Below, piece by piece: positions 7,622-15,283 of a stretch of 28,108 bases of DNA. This DNA comes from Candidatus Omnitrophota bacterium (lineage in GTDB: Bacteria; Omnitrophota; Koll11; Duberdicusellales; 4484-171), in NCBI GenBank assembly GCA_030692055.1, contig JAUYCY010000037.1:1-28108 (forward strand), read 5' to 3'. How positions within the stretch are numbered: the stretch's first letter is position 1; every line of letters begins with the position of its first letter. The translations under genes and the position numbers were made by a program. The notes beneath the pieces are model-generated. The model ran no database searches. It was not told the DNA's origin and saw only the letters and a program-made list of their open reading frames with translations.

Positions 7622-8863
7622 ATGCTAAGATTTAATTATATAGCTAAAACAAGGGATTCTAAAACCATAAAGGACATAGAAGACGCCTCTTCCAAAGAAG
7701 AGCTCATTGCTAAATTAAAATCAAGAGGGCTTTTCATAATGTCTGTATCCGAGGCTAAGTCAGGAGAGGAGAAATCAGTCCTTTCTCTCCTGTCATTTAA
7801 GCGTAAAGGCAGGCGTTCTTCCGTAAAACTTCAGGACATAGCTTTTCTCGCGCGCAATTTAGCTACTACTCTTTCTAGCGGAGTTACACTGCTACGCAGT
7901 TTAGAGATTTTGTCTATCCAGACAGAGAGTATAAAATTAGGCAATATATTGAAGAATTGCGGTGACCAAATAAAAGGAGGTTTATCTTTTAAAGAAGCAG
8001 TCGCTAAATACCCAACTATTTTTCCTCCCCTGTGGCGAGCCATTGTTGAAGTAGGAGAGGCTTCGGGTAACCTTCCTTCCGTGTTAGATAAATTGGCTGA
8101 CTATTTAGAAATGAGGATGGAGTTTGAAAGAAAGATAAAAAGCGCATTGATATACCCGTGTATCTTAATGGGAGCAGCTATTATCGCTGTATTTATTTTC
8201 TTTAACTTCATTCTTCCTAAATTCGATGTCATCTTTAAAGAATTTAAAATAGAACTGCCTTGGCCTACTCAAATTCTTTTTGGCATAAGCAGGATTTTCA
8301 CAAATCATTTTGTTTTAGTAGTCTTATTTTTTGTGCTTTCAGGCATAGGCATTTATCTTTTCCTAAAACGCCCGGAAACCAAGGCAATACGTGATAGGCT
8401 GAGTTTGAAACTGCCTTTGACAGGAGACCTTTTTTTTATCTTTGCCATAGAGCGTTTTACTTCCACGATGAATATTCTTTTAGAAAGCGGGCTTCCGCTC
8501 GTGTATGCTTTGGAAATTTCTGCCAGAGGAGTAGGAAATTCTGTTTTGGAAAAAAATATTGCTTTTGTAAAAGATAAAATCAAGGACGGCGCTTCTTTAT
8601 CAAGAGAGTTTAGCAAGCTAAATATTTTTCCGATATTAGTCTCGGAGATGGCTAGAATAGGAGAAGAAACAGGCAGTATGCCTGAGATTTTTAAGAAAAT
8701 CGCCATTCATTATAACAAAGAACTTTCAAGCAGGGTAGAGCGTCTTATTTCCGCTTTTGAGCCCATAATGATTCTTGTGATAGGCGTTATCATTGGAACG
8801 ATTGTTATTTCTTTATTTTTACCTTTATTTAAACTTGCTACGCTGGGAGCCGGTGGCGGTTAA
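7622..8863 (+). CDS. pilC: PilC/GspF inner-membrane platform protein
   Basis: 413 residues. The family's two repeated cytoplasmic four-helix domains are clear: FLARNLATTLSSGVTLLRSL in the first, and FTSTMNILLESGLPLVYALE with MARIGEETGSMPEIFKKIA in the second. Hydrophobic segments lie near residues 178-200, 225-245 and 380-402. PilC/GspF binds the PilB ATPase and couples it to pilin insertion. The normal adjacent order pilB-pilC is kept, but element A sits between them, and pilC has its own -10 box. The ATG at 7622 gives the expected N-terminus (MLRFNYIAKTRDSK). Confidence 0.93.
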   Translation: MLRFNYIAKTRDSKTIKDIEDASSKEELIAKLKSRGLFIMSVSEAKSGEEKSVLSLLSFKRKGRRSSVKLQDIAFLARNLATTLSSGVTLLRSLEILSIQTESIKLGNILKNCGDQIKGGLSFKEAVAKYPTIFPPLWRAIVEVGEASGNLPSVLDKLADYLEMRMEFERKIKSALIYPCILMGAAIIAVFIFFNFILPKFDVIFKEFKIELPWPTQILFGISRIFTNHFVLVVLFFVLSGIGIYLFLKRPETKAIRDRLSLKLPLTGDLFFIFAIERFTSTMNILLESGLPLVYALEISARGVGNSVLEKNIAFVKDKIKDGASLSREFSKLNIFPILVSEMARIGEETGSMPEIFKKIAIHYNKELSSRVERLISAFEPIMILVIGVIIGTIVISLFLPLFKLATLGAGGG

Positions 8864-8871
8864 AAAAAAGG

Positions 8872-8900
8872 TTGCATCGTAGAGAAGAATATGGTATAAA
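8872..8900 (+). promoter_or_regulatory. Promoter of the first pilin gene
   Basis: TTGCAT (8872-8877), a 17-bp spacer containing AGAATATG, then TATAAA (8895-8900). The same arrangement recurs before the paralogous pilin at 11563-11590. It gives a 5' leader of about 54 nt. Confidence 0.6.
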
Positions 8901-8960
8901 TAAAATAATAAGGATAAGGTGTGTATCTATTGTATTAACCAAGATTCAAGGAGGTGCAAG

Positions 8961-9389
8961 GTGAAGAAGGGTTTTACGTTAATGGAGTTGATCGTAGTAG
9001 TTATCATCATTGGAATTCTGGCGATGATTGGTTTGCCTCAGTTTTTTAGGGTAGCGGAAAGAGGAAGAGCATCTGAAGGTGTTGCTGCGTTAGGCGCGGC
9101 AAGATCATCTCAGCTAAGGCGTGCATCGGAGCGTGGTGTAACAACGGCGGCGCCAGCAGATCTTGACATGGAGGCAGCAAACCTTAGATATTTTACTATG
9201 CCGATTACCCTTGTGGGAGCAATAAATGCAAATGATCCAGCCCAGGCAGCTACTGTAATAGCTACCGTAGCACGAAATGCTACTGATAATAGTAATTTTG
9301 GTGCGTATACGTTGAGTATAGCAGTAAACGGAACTATCACTTGTGTGGCTGGCACCGGCACAAACATTTGCCCAGTGCTCGGTTATTAA
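8961..9389 (+). CDS. Type IV pilin / major pseudopilin
   Basis: 142 residues from GTG 8961, chosen for the AAGGAGG at 8948-8954 and because it gives a canonical class III leader MKKG|FTLMEL; an upstream in-frame start at 8919 is not supported. After the cleavage site (Gly-1, Phe+1, Glu+5) comes the hydrophobic helix (IVVVIIIGILAMIGLPQF), then a globular domain with two cysteines near the C-terminus (TCVAGTGTNIC) that can form the D-loop disulfide. It is paralogous to the pilin at 11634. With its own promoter and good ribosome binding site it is likely one of the abundant subunits, but major versus GspG-like role cannot be settled. Confidence 0.9.
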   Translation: MKKGFTLMELIVVVIIIGILAMIGLPQFFRVAERGRASEGVAALGAARSSQLRRASERGVTTAAPADLDMEAANLRYFTMPITLVGAINANDPAQAATVIATVARNATDNSNFGAYTLSIAVNGTITCVAGTGTNICPVLGY

Positions 9390-9437
9390 GGAATAGATAT
9401 TAGAGATAGTTTTAGTGTAAGAAGTCGGATTTAGCAG

Positions 9438-9504
9438 TATTCTTTTAGCAAAATGGGTTCTAGCTAAAAAGAATAACAGGGTTAAATTTAAGAGAATTTA
9501 AATT
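9438..9504 (+). terminator. Hairpins after the first pilin gene
   Basis: TATTCTTTTAGC (9438-9449) pairs with GCTAAAAAGAATA (9463-9475) with one bulged base. It is followed by AATTTAA/TTAAATT (9485-9504). No T-run follows, so it may stabilise the pilin mRNA 3' end or act as a weak terminator. The rest of the 9390-9576 gap shows nothing further. Confidence 0.4.
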
Positions 9505-9576
9505 AGGTATTTTAGTGAAATAGAGTCAGAAGATACCCAATTCGCCTAAGAACTTGCTGTGTAACTAGGAAGAATT

Positions 9577-10032
9577 ATGAAGAAAAATAAGGCAATGACT
9601 CTTATGGAAATTGTAGTAGTGGTGATAATCGTGGGAATTCTTGCTACCTTGGGAGTGGTTAGCTTTAGGCAGACCGTTGTTAACGCATACGAAAGAGAAG
9701 CTCAGGCAAACTTGGTGCTTATTCAGCAGGCAGAGCATACCAATTTCTTGGAAACCCGGCAGTTTGTGTCTTGCGCTGATGCAGCCACTACTTGTAACGT
9801 AGCGTTGCATCTAAATCTTCCTGCAAGAAGCTACGCGTATTCTGTAGAGGCTACCAACGATGCCGACCCCACTCTTTCTACTTTTGTTGCCAGTGCAACT
9901 GTAGGAGTAGCAACTGATGCCTGCACCTTGGGAGCGCACGATTATACTATTGATAATGATGATGTAACTGCAACCAGAGGTGATCAATGTGCTATTATAC
10001 CGGAGCCTCCTCCTGAGGAGCCTCCTGCTTAG
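9577..10032 (+). CDS. Minor pilin-like protein with Pro/Glu tail
   Basis: 151 residues with a prepilin N-terminus MKKNKA|MTLMEIVVVVIIVGIL. Aligned on Glu+5, position -1 is Ala and +1 is Met instead of Gly and Phe. AGGAAG lies just upstream of the ATG. Four cysteines are spread through the body (SCADAATTC, DACTLG, DQCAI). The C-terminus is Pro/Glu-rich (PEPPPEEPPA). The TAG stop falls inside the same nucleotide repeat, and the frame continues EPPDTN to a second stop at about 10050. It is probably a minor pseudopilin or adhesin subunit; its exact role is unknown. Confidence 0.82.
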   Translation: MKKNKAMTLMEIVVVVIIVGILATLGVVSFRQTVVNAYEREAQANLVLIQQAEHTNFLETRQFVSCADAATTCNVALHLNLPARSYAYSVEATNDADPTLSTFVASATVGVATDACTLGAHDYTIDNDDVTATRGDQCAIIPEPPPEEPPA

Positions 10033-10061
10033 GAGCCTCCTGATACGAATTAATAAAATCT

Positions 10062-10454
10062 ATGAAAGGCAACTACACTTTTTTAGGTAAATTTTTTTTA
10101 AAGAGCCATAAAGGGTTTTCGCTTATGGAAGTAATTGTGGGGGCAGTGATTATCGCTATGGTTTTTGGCGGGCTTACCGCGGTTTTTGTTAACGTGAGGC
10201 GTTATGTTCTTCACGCAAACCGCAGGCTGGTAGCGACTAACTTGGGAAGGGAAAGCTTGAATAGCTTATATAGGGATGTTCGTGCTGATACTTGGAATGC
10301 TGGTAACCTTAGAGTAGGCGTTCTTCCTCACCCCGTTAATGACGCTATCATCGATAATTCCAATTATATAGGTAACGTTTACACAGTAACAGCTGGGCCA
10401 GGCAATAGCCAGTATCGCCAGGTAACCGTAAGCATAAACTACCAAGCAGATTAA
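10062..10454 (+). CDS. Minor pseudopilin (PilV/GspI-like)
   Basis: 130 residues with a long basic leader (MKGNYTFLGKFFLKSHKG) and a canonical cleavage site KG|FSLMEVIVGAVIIAMVFGG (Gly-1, Phe+1, Glu+5). A short globular domain follows. The FSLMEVIV start and modest size are typical of tip pseudopilins of the PilV/GspI group. It lies 29 bp after the previous pilin and is probably co-transcribed with it. The subtype is inferred from order and length rather than specific residues. Confidence 0.82.
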   Translation: MKGNYTFLGKFFLKSHKGFSLMEVIVGAVIIAMVFGGLTAVFVNVRRYVLHANRRLVATNLGRESLNSLYRDVRADTWNAGNLRVGVLPHPVNDAIIDNSNYIGNVYTVTAGPGNSQYRQVTVSINYQAD

Positions 10455-10496
10455 GGTGCCCGAATATTACAGGCGCAACTAAAGAATTAATACATT

Positions 10497-10578
10497 CACT
10501 ACGCTTAGTGTAACCTTTAAGTTAAACATCAGGCCCAAAGGTTTGAAGAAAATCAAATGGGTTGATTCTTGGAAACCT
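10497..10578. repeat. Hairpins in the gap between two minor pilin genes
   Basis: CACTA/TAGTG with loop CGCT (10497-10510), then a nested hairpin: outer AGGTTT (10539-10544) with AAACCT (10573-10578), inner AATCAA (10551-10556) with TTGATT (10562-10567). TAGAAT at 10595-10600, 15 nt before the next ATG, is a possible -10 box. Confidence 0.45.
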
Positions 10579-10615
10579 CGAGATATTTATATTTTAGAAT
10601 AAAGAATTTTATATC

Positions 10616-11209
10616 ATGTCTGCAAAGAAAAAAACACTTTCTCTGGTAGAGCTTATTATAGCTATAGCGCTTTTAGGCGTTATCGTTTTAGGCGCATTTT
10701 CTTTTGATATTGGAAGTAGGCATTTATTGCGGGCTTCAGAAACAAAGACGCAAGTGCTAAATGAGGCGACTTTGGTTTTAGACTATATTACTAAAGACGC
10801 CTTGAGAGGGATAGGCGATATGATTGATCCCGCCCTCTCGATTGATAATGCTGGTTTTTTGCTGATTAAACAGGATGGAGATCCAGACAATGGGGTTCTA
10901 GGAAATGGGATTCGTGATGTAAGTAATGCTGTTGACCATGTCATAGCATATGGCCTTAATAATAACACCGACATTATTAGATGTAATATTACAGTTAATC
11001 CACCTGTGATTAACCCTGCCGCTTGCCAAGTGCTCTCGCGCAGAGCAATTAACGCGGGTTTTGTCATGACTCCAAATCCTATCGTGGATAACACGGCGCA
11101 TATCAGCGTGACGCTTCGCTTTAACCCCGCACAAGCAAGAGATGCTTTCAATAACCCTCAGGTTACTGCGCAGACGGACATTGAAGTTCCTGGCCAATCT
11201 CTTAATTAA
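10616..11209 (+). CDS. Minor pseudopilin (PilW/GspJ-like) with non-canonical leader
   Basis: 197 residues. The prepilin signature is MSAKKKT|LSLVELIIAIALLGVIVL: Glu+5 and the hydrophobic helix are clear, but aligned positions -1 and +1 are Thr and Leu, not Gly and Phe. GspJ/PilW-type pseudopilins are about this long and sit last in the minor-pilin cluster, as here. The globular part has two cysteines (IIRCNITV, PAACQVLS). Whether prepilin peptidase processes a Thr-1 site is doubtful; it may be cut inefficiently or remain a membrane anchor. Confidence 0.78.
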   Translation: MSAKKKTLSLVELIIAIALLGVIVLGAFSFDIGSRHLLRASETKTQVLNEATLVLDYITKDALRGIGDMIDPALSIDNAGFLLIKQDGDPDNGVLGNGIRDVSNAVDHVIAYGLNNNTDIIRCNITVNPPVINPAACQVLSRRAINAGFVMTPNPIVDNTAHISVTLRFNPAQARDAFNNPQVTAQTDIEVPGQSLN

Positions 11210-11284
11210 TTATTTTATCCATCCCGCACCCGCCTACCCAGCAGGGTGTCCTGTTGGACTACTCCGTATAGTTCTTTAGTATTT

Positions 11285-11446
11285 CGGTAACGGCTATGGC
11301 TAGTGATGCTTGTATCGTATAAATGCAAATATCAAAAATTAAAGATCAAACTGACAATGTAAAATTTAAAATTTTTGAATTTTAATATGTAATTTTGATT
11401 TTTACACTTTAATTTTTGAATTCGGTTGAAATAGGCGTCGTTACCG
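11285..11446. repeat. Long AT-rich palindrome with GC closing stem
   Basis: CGGTAACG (11285-11292) pairs with CGTTACCG (11439-11446). Inside is a perfect 13-bp pair TCAAAAATTAAAG (11332-11344) with CTTTAATTTTTGA (11407-11419) and further imperfect pairing. Upstream, CCAGCAGG/CCTGTTGG (about 11238-11257) is another hairpin. The 424-bp gap 11210-11633 has no gene. Confidence 0.65.
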
Positions 11447-11562
11447 TAACCCTTAAGCTGTTACCGTTATTGCGAAGTAAGCGCACTGCCGGTAGGGAGG
11501 GAAGGTCATCCCAGCATAACGTCGGGACGGATGAGAGCAATGAGTAAACTTTAAAAAAACAT

Positions 11563-11590
11563 TTGCATATTAAGCGAGAATATGTATAAA
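11563..11590 (+). promoter_or_regulatory. Promoter of the second pilin gene
   Basis: TTGCAT (11563-11568), a 16-bp spacer ending AGAATATG, TATAAA (11585-11590). It is closely similar to the promoter at 8872-8900, so the two pilin paralogues probably respond to the same factor. Confidence 0.6.
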
Positions 11591-11633
11591 ATATATACGG
11601 CTATTGTATTATTAAAGTTAAAGGAAGTGCATA

Positions 11634-12074
11634 ATGAAAAAAGGTTTTACATTGATGGAGTTGGTTGTGGTGATTATCATTATCGGAATTTTAGCTATGA
11701 TCGGTTTCCCACAATTTTTAATGGTAGCCGAAAGAGGAAGAGCTTCTGAGGGCGTTAATGTTTTGGGTATACTAAAATCATCTCAGCTAAGATATGCAAC
11801 AGAGCATAGTACAACAGCAACTGATATAGATAGTCTTGATATGCAGCCGCCAAACCTTAGATATTTTACTATGCAAGCATTTCCTGCAGCATTAGACCCG
11901 TACGATCACGACAATGTAAATTCTGTGGTCGCTACCGTGCAACGTAATAATATTGATAATATTAGTTTTGGTAGCTATGCCCTAAGTATAGCGGTAAACG
12001 GAAGTATTACTTGCGCTCCCGGCAATGAAAGCAGTAATATTTGCCAGGCGTTAGGTTATGCTGCCGCCCAGTAA
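11634..12074 (+). CDS. Type IV pilin / pseudopilin, paralogue of the 8961 gene
   Basis: 146 residues. The leader MKKG|FTLMELVVVIIIIGILAMIG is canonical. It shares with the earlier pilin the blocks VAERGRASEG, SSQLR, NLRYFTM and YALSIAVNGSITC, plus the two-cysteine C-terminal loop (TCAPGNESSNIC). AAAGGAAG precedes the ATG at normal distance, and a matching promoter lies 44 bp upstream. The middle of the protein is divergent, as expected for surface-exposed pilin regions. The pair looks like an old tandem duplication with the minor-pilin genes between the copies. Confidence 0.9.
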   Translation: MKKGFTLMELVVVIIIIGILAMIGFPQFLMVAERGRASEGVNVLGILKSSQLRYATEHSTTATDIDSLDMQPPNLRYFTMQAFPAALDPYDHDNVNSVVATVQRNNIDNISFGSYALSIAVNGSITCAPGNESSNICQALGYAAAQ

Positions 12075-12190
12075 GATGGCGGTGCAATGAAGAGTAAGGG
12101 CAATAAGTGAAGGTAAGATATTATGAGAAGTTTGATTTCTTCCTTACCAGAATGCGTCTTGTGGCATTATGTAGAGAGCGGAGGAGTCAA

Positions 12191-12871
12191 ATGCGTAAGA
12201 TAGCACTATTTTTTGCCTTATTTTTCATTTCTAATTCTTTTTCCTATGCCGCGCCCTGCTACGGCACGAAAATGCCCAAGAAAAATGGTTTTTTTACCGG
12301 AGTCCAATCACATATTATTTTTAAAAGATACTTAAAAAATGATTACGGAAAGTTAAGAAGTTTGCAGAGTTTTTACCTTCTTTCCTACGGCGTATTTGAT
12401 TGGCTTTCCATTGATTTAAAAGGCGGCGCAGGCTATATAAAACAGCACCCTGCCAGCGGTGATGAAATTGATTACTCAACGGGTTTTGCCGGCGGCTATG
12501 GATTGCGCTTACGGCTCTACGAAAAAAATAACTTTAAGGCAGTTTTCGGTTTTCAGCATATAAGCGTGCATCCTAAACGAACATATGTTTCAGGCGTTAA
12601 AAATAAAGCAGTGCTGGATGATTGGCAAGTGTCTCTTTTAGCTTCGTATGATATTGGTAGGGTTACGCCTTATGTTGGGACACGTTGGTCAAGGCTTGAC
12701 TATATTCATTGGGTAGATGACAACAGAAGAAGAAAGATGTCAGATTTGACAAAATCTACCGGACTTATTCTTGGCGCAGATTTTTCTGTTACGCAAAAAC
12801 TGTGGCTTAATTTGGAAGGCAGTTTTTTTGACAGCGATGCGCTTGCCGTTAGCGTAAATTATCAATTTTAG
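12191..12871 (+). CDS. Outer-membrane beta-barrel protein
   Basis: 226 residues from ATG 12191, preceded by GGAGGAG. An upstream in-frame start at 12107 would bury the signal peptide, so it is rejected. The signal peptide is MRKIALFFALFFISNSFSYA. The mature part is a run of alternating amphipathic strands rich in aromatic residues and Gly (GGAGYIKQHP, GFAGGYGLRLRLY, DWQVSLLASYDIGRVTPYVG). It ends in a C-terminal Phe (VSVNYQF), the usual barrel-assembly signal. No specific function is recognised. By position it may serve the secretion/pilus system or be an unrelated small barrel. Confidence 0.8.
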   Translation: MRKIALFFALFFISNSFSYAAPCYGTKMPKKNGFFTGVQSHIIFKRYLKNDYGKLRSLQSFYLLSYGVFDWLSIDLKGGAGYIKQHPASGDEIDYSTGFAGGYGLRLRLYEKNNFKAVFGFQHISVHPKRTYVSGVKNKAVLDDWQVSLLASYDIGRVTPYVGTRWSRLDYIHWVDDNRRRKMSDLTKSTGLILGADFSVTQKLWLNLEGSFFDSDALAVSVNYQF

Positions 12872-12921
12872 CTATAAGCTCTAAGCCCCTTGGTTACTGG
12901 CAGCGTATCAATTTACAATTA

Positions 12922-13245
12922 TGGTAACAACTTACTTTCCGCCGGAGGCGGATTCGCCTCAGGCGGAAAATCCGAAATCCGATGGTTCGACTACGCTCAC
13001 CATCGGCACTGAGCGAAGTCGAAGTGCCGAATATCGTCCCTCGGAAATACTCGGGACGACCCTGAGTATTTCCGAAGGGTCGAAACCCGAAACACCTGCC
13101 TGCCGGCAGGCAGGAATCCGAATATCTAATTTTCAAATGACCAAAACAATAAATATTTGTTTTGAGCGCTTGGATTTTATAAATTTGAACATTGCTTCGA
13201 ATTTCGGATTTCGTGCTTCGAAATTTAGCCTGTTATCTGTTACCA
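12922..13245. repeat. Composite nested-hairpin repeat overlapping the oxidase 5' end
   Basis: Outer arms TGGTAACA (12922-12929) and TGTTACCA (13238-13245). Inside, TTTCCGCC (12936-12943) pairs with GGCGGAAA (12962-12969) and encloses a second hairpin GAGGCG/CGCCTC (12945-12960). Then come four TTCG/CTCA-loop hairpins (12981-13004, 13005-13028, 13035-13058, 13057-13082) and the 20-bp perfect palindrome CCTGCCTGCCGGCAGGCAGG (13095-13114). The right part is AT-rich with repeated TTCGGATTTCG-like words. No gene is supported before the oxidase frame. Confidence 0.8.
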
Positions 13246-14766
13246 AAACTGTGGCGAGCTATACAGCAAGCAAGCTGCAAGCAAGACTTCCCGCCAGTGC
13301 TTATTAAAAAGAATAAAGAAGAACTTCAGGCTTATTTAGAGGATACCTCTAACCTTAAAGGTAATGCCAGCCTGCTTTATCTTCCTGAAAATAAAAATGA
13401 AGTTTGCGCTGTTATAAAAGATTGTTCACGTAAGAAAATCCCTTTTACAATTAGTGCAGGTAAAACCGGGACTACCGGAGGCTGCGTGCCTTTGGAGGGA
13501 GCGATTATTTCGGTAGAGAATTTAAAAAAAGTCATAGGTATCGATAAAGAGCTAAAAGTAGTTCATCTTGAGCCTGGCGTAACTTTTCAGGAGTTAGAGA
13601 GCCAGGTAAATAAATCCAGACTTACTTTAAGAGCGTCTCCTACTGAGAGTTTGGCATGTATAGGCGGAGCGATTTCAACATGTGCTTCGGGTGTGCGCGG
13701 ATTTGGTTATGGTTCTATGAGAAACTATGTATGCGAGATTGAAATGGTGCTGGCGACAGGCGAGAGTATTAAGATTAAACGCGCCGATTTCGTTTCAAAA
13801 AAAAGATTTTTTAATTTTATATACGAGGGTAATAATTTTAAGTTTAGCGTGCCTTTCTATAATTTACCCAAGGTAAAATCGCAAGCCGGCTATTTCACAA
13901 AAGACAATATGGATTTAATTGATTTATTCATTGGCAGTGAAGGCACGTTGGGTATTATTACTTCTTGTAAGCTAGCGCTACAGGAAATGGCTTTTAATAT
14001 TTTTGACGGATTAGTATTTTTTACGAGAGAAAGTGATGTTTTTAGTTTCGTCAATATAATAAGAGAACTAAAGGAAAAAGGCGAGTTGAAGCCCGCATCG
14101 TTAGAGTTTTTTGATAGAAATGCCTTAAGCCTGCTAAGAACCGAATATCCTTTTATTCCAGAAGCCGAGGCCGGGGTTTATTTTGAACAGGAAGTAGAGA
14201 GTAATGATAATTATAACTATCTTTTTGAAAAATGGGTGTCTTTAATAGAAGAAACTCAAGCTTTGAAAGACAAGACTATTTTCGGAGATAACGTCCGCGA
14301 GAGGGAAAAAATATTTGAAATCCGGCACAAGCTTCCGCAGCTGATTAATGAGTTTTTGAGGCAGCATAAACAATTAAAAGCAGCTACGGATATAGCTGTT
14401 CCTTGGAAAAATTTTATCCAAATGTATGATTTTTACAAAGAAATAGCTAGAAATTCGGATATTGATTACGTCAATTTTGGCCATATCGCAGAATCACACT
14501 TACATTTTAACTTTCTTCCTAAGACCGACCAGGAGAGCGCAAAGGCAAAAGAATATTTAAAGCAATTTTACAAAAAGGCAGTTTCTCTGGGTGGGACCGT
14601 ATCTGCCGAACACGGCATAGGAAAGATAAAGAAGCCTTACTTAAAAATTATGTATAACGAAAGCCAAATTAAGGAAATGGTAATGCTTAAAAAGTACTTT
14701 GATCCGCAGTGCCTTTTAGGTTTGGATAACATATTTGAGAAAGAACTCCTTTTTAAACACAGATAA
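13192..14766 (+). CDS. FAD-linked oxidase, GlcD/lactate dehydrogenase family
   Basis: Up to 524 residues. The FAD_binding_4 domain includes the FAD-binding loop TISAGKTGTTGGCVP (about 87-100) and GSEGTLGIITSCKL. The FAD-oxidase C-terminal domain includes NFGHIAESHLHFNFLP and SAEHGIGKIKKPYL with its conserved histidines. Such enzymes oxidise 2-hydroxy acids (D-lactate, glycolate and similar); the substrate is unknown here and no GlcE/GlcF partner is adjacent. The first 18 or so residues (from TTG 13192) are encoded by the repeat that ends at 13245. Homology begins only around KKNKEELQAYLEDTS, so the native start is lost or is a rare codon such as GTG 13297. The stop codon falls in a CACAGAT repeat. 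No ribosome binding site is evident. Confidence 0.85.
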   Translation: MLRISDFVLRNLACYLLPKLWRAIQQASCKQDFPPVLIKKNKEELQAYLEDTSNLKGNASLLYLPENKNEVCAVIKDCSRKKIPFTISAGKTGTTGGCVPLEGAIISVENLKKVIGIDKELKVVHLEPGVTFQELESQVNKSRLTLRASPTESLACIGGAISTCASGVRGFGYGSMRNYVCEIEMVLATGESIKIKRADFVSKKRFFNFIYEGNNFKFSVPFYNLPKVKSQAGYFTKDNMDLIDLFIGSEGTLGIITSCKLALQEMAFNIFDGLVFFTRESDVFSFVNIIRELKEKGELKPASLEFFDRNALSLLRTEYPFIPEAEAGVYFEQEVESNDNYNYLFEKWVSLIEETQALKDKTIFGDNVREREKIFEIRHKLPQLINEFLRQHKQLKAATDIAVPWKNFIQMYDFYKEIARNSDIDYVNFGHIAESHLHFNFLPKTDQESAKAKEYLKQFYKKAVSLGGTVSAEHGIGKIKKPYLKIMYNESQIKEMVMLKKYFDPQCLLGLDNIFEKELLFKHR

Positions 14767-14845
14767 TCACAGATGAAGACCGCAGATAGTCATAGATAAT
14801 TGATCTGTGCTAATCTGTGGTGTTTATCGGTGCTCATCTGTGTAG
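14757..14845. repeat. CACAGAT-type palindromic repeat
   Basis: Short words ACACAGAT and ATCACAGAT are repeated and then mirrored (GATCTGTG, AATCTGTG, CATCTGTGT), making a long imperfect palindrome between the oxidase and Nudix genes. Relatives lie at 17681-17722 and 18606-18653. The oxidase stop TAA is inside the first word. Confidence 0.75.
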
Positions 14846-14860
14846 TGAAAATTTTTAAAA

Positions 14861-15259
14861 ATGAAGAAAGAACTTGATGTCGTTGCTGCCTTAATAAAAA
14901 AAGACGATAAGGTTTTTCTCTGTCAGAGAAAAGAAGGGGATAGCTTTGCTTTGCTTTGGGAGTTTCCCGGAGGCGTTGTAGAAGAAAACGAAACATTCGA
15001 GGAGGCTATAGAACGCGAAGTAAAGGAGGAGTTGAGTTTAGAGGTAAAAGTTGAAAAGTTACTGGAAGTGTTTGAAGACGAAAATGAAGAGCTAAAGATA
15101 ACTGTTTATCTTTTTGCCTGTTTTGCGGCAGGAGGTTCGCTAGAAGCGAAAGATTGCAATGCTTTCGGGCTATTTTGCCTTGAAGAAATAGCAGCATTGA
15201 ATCTATCGCCAGTAGATGGTAAAATACTTATGTATTTAAAGAATACCGCCATTATCTAA
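14861..15259 (+). CDS. Nudix hydrolase, MutT-like
   Basis: 132 residues with one Nudix domain. The Nudix box GX5EX7REUXEEXGU is read as GGVVEENETFEEAIEREVKE followed by ELSLEV: all acidic metal ligands are present, with Ser in place of the usual Gly after EE. The preceding WEFPGG and the short length are typical of MutT-type 8-oxo-dGTP or (d)CTP pyrophosphatases that sanitise the nucleotide pool. Exact substrate is not determinable from sequence. The ATG at 14861 has no strong Shine-Dalgarno sequence. The gene stands between the CACAGAT repeat and a membrane-protein gene 24 bp downstream. Confidence 0.88.
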   Translation: MKKELDVVAALIKKDDKVFLCQRKEGDSFALLWEFPGGVVEENETFEEAIEREVKEELSLEVKVEKLLEVFEDENEELKITVYLFACFAAGGSLEAKDCNAFGLFCLEEIAALNLSPVDGKILMYLKNTAII

Positions 15260-15283
15260 ATAACCTTTATGTATTTGTAAACT

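Noticed and set aside
12921..13307. 128-residue open frame rich in Ser/Thr/Pro
   Set aside because: It is the translation of the composite hairpin repeat and runs into the oxidase in another frame.
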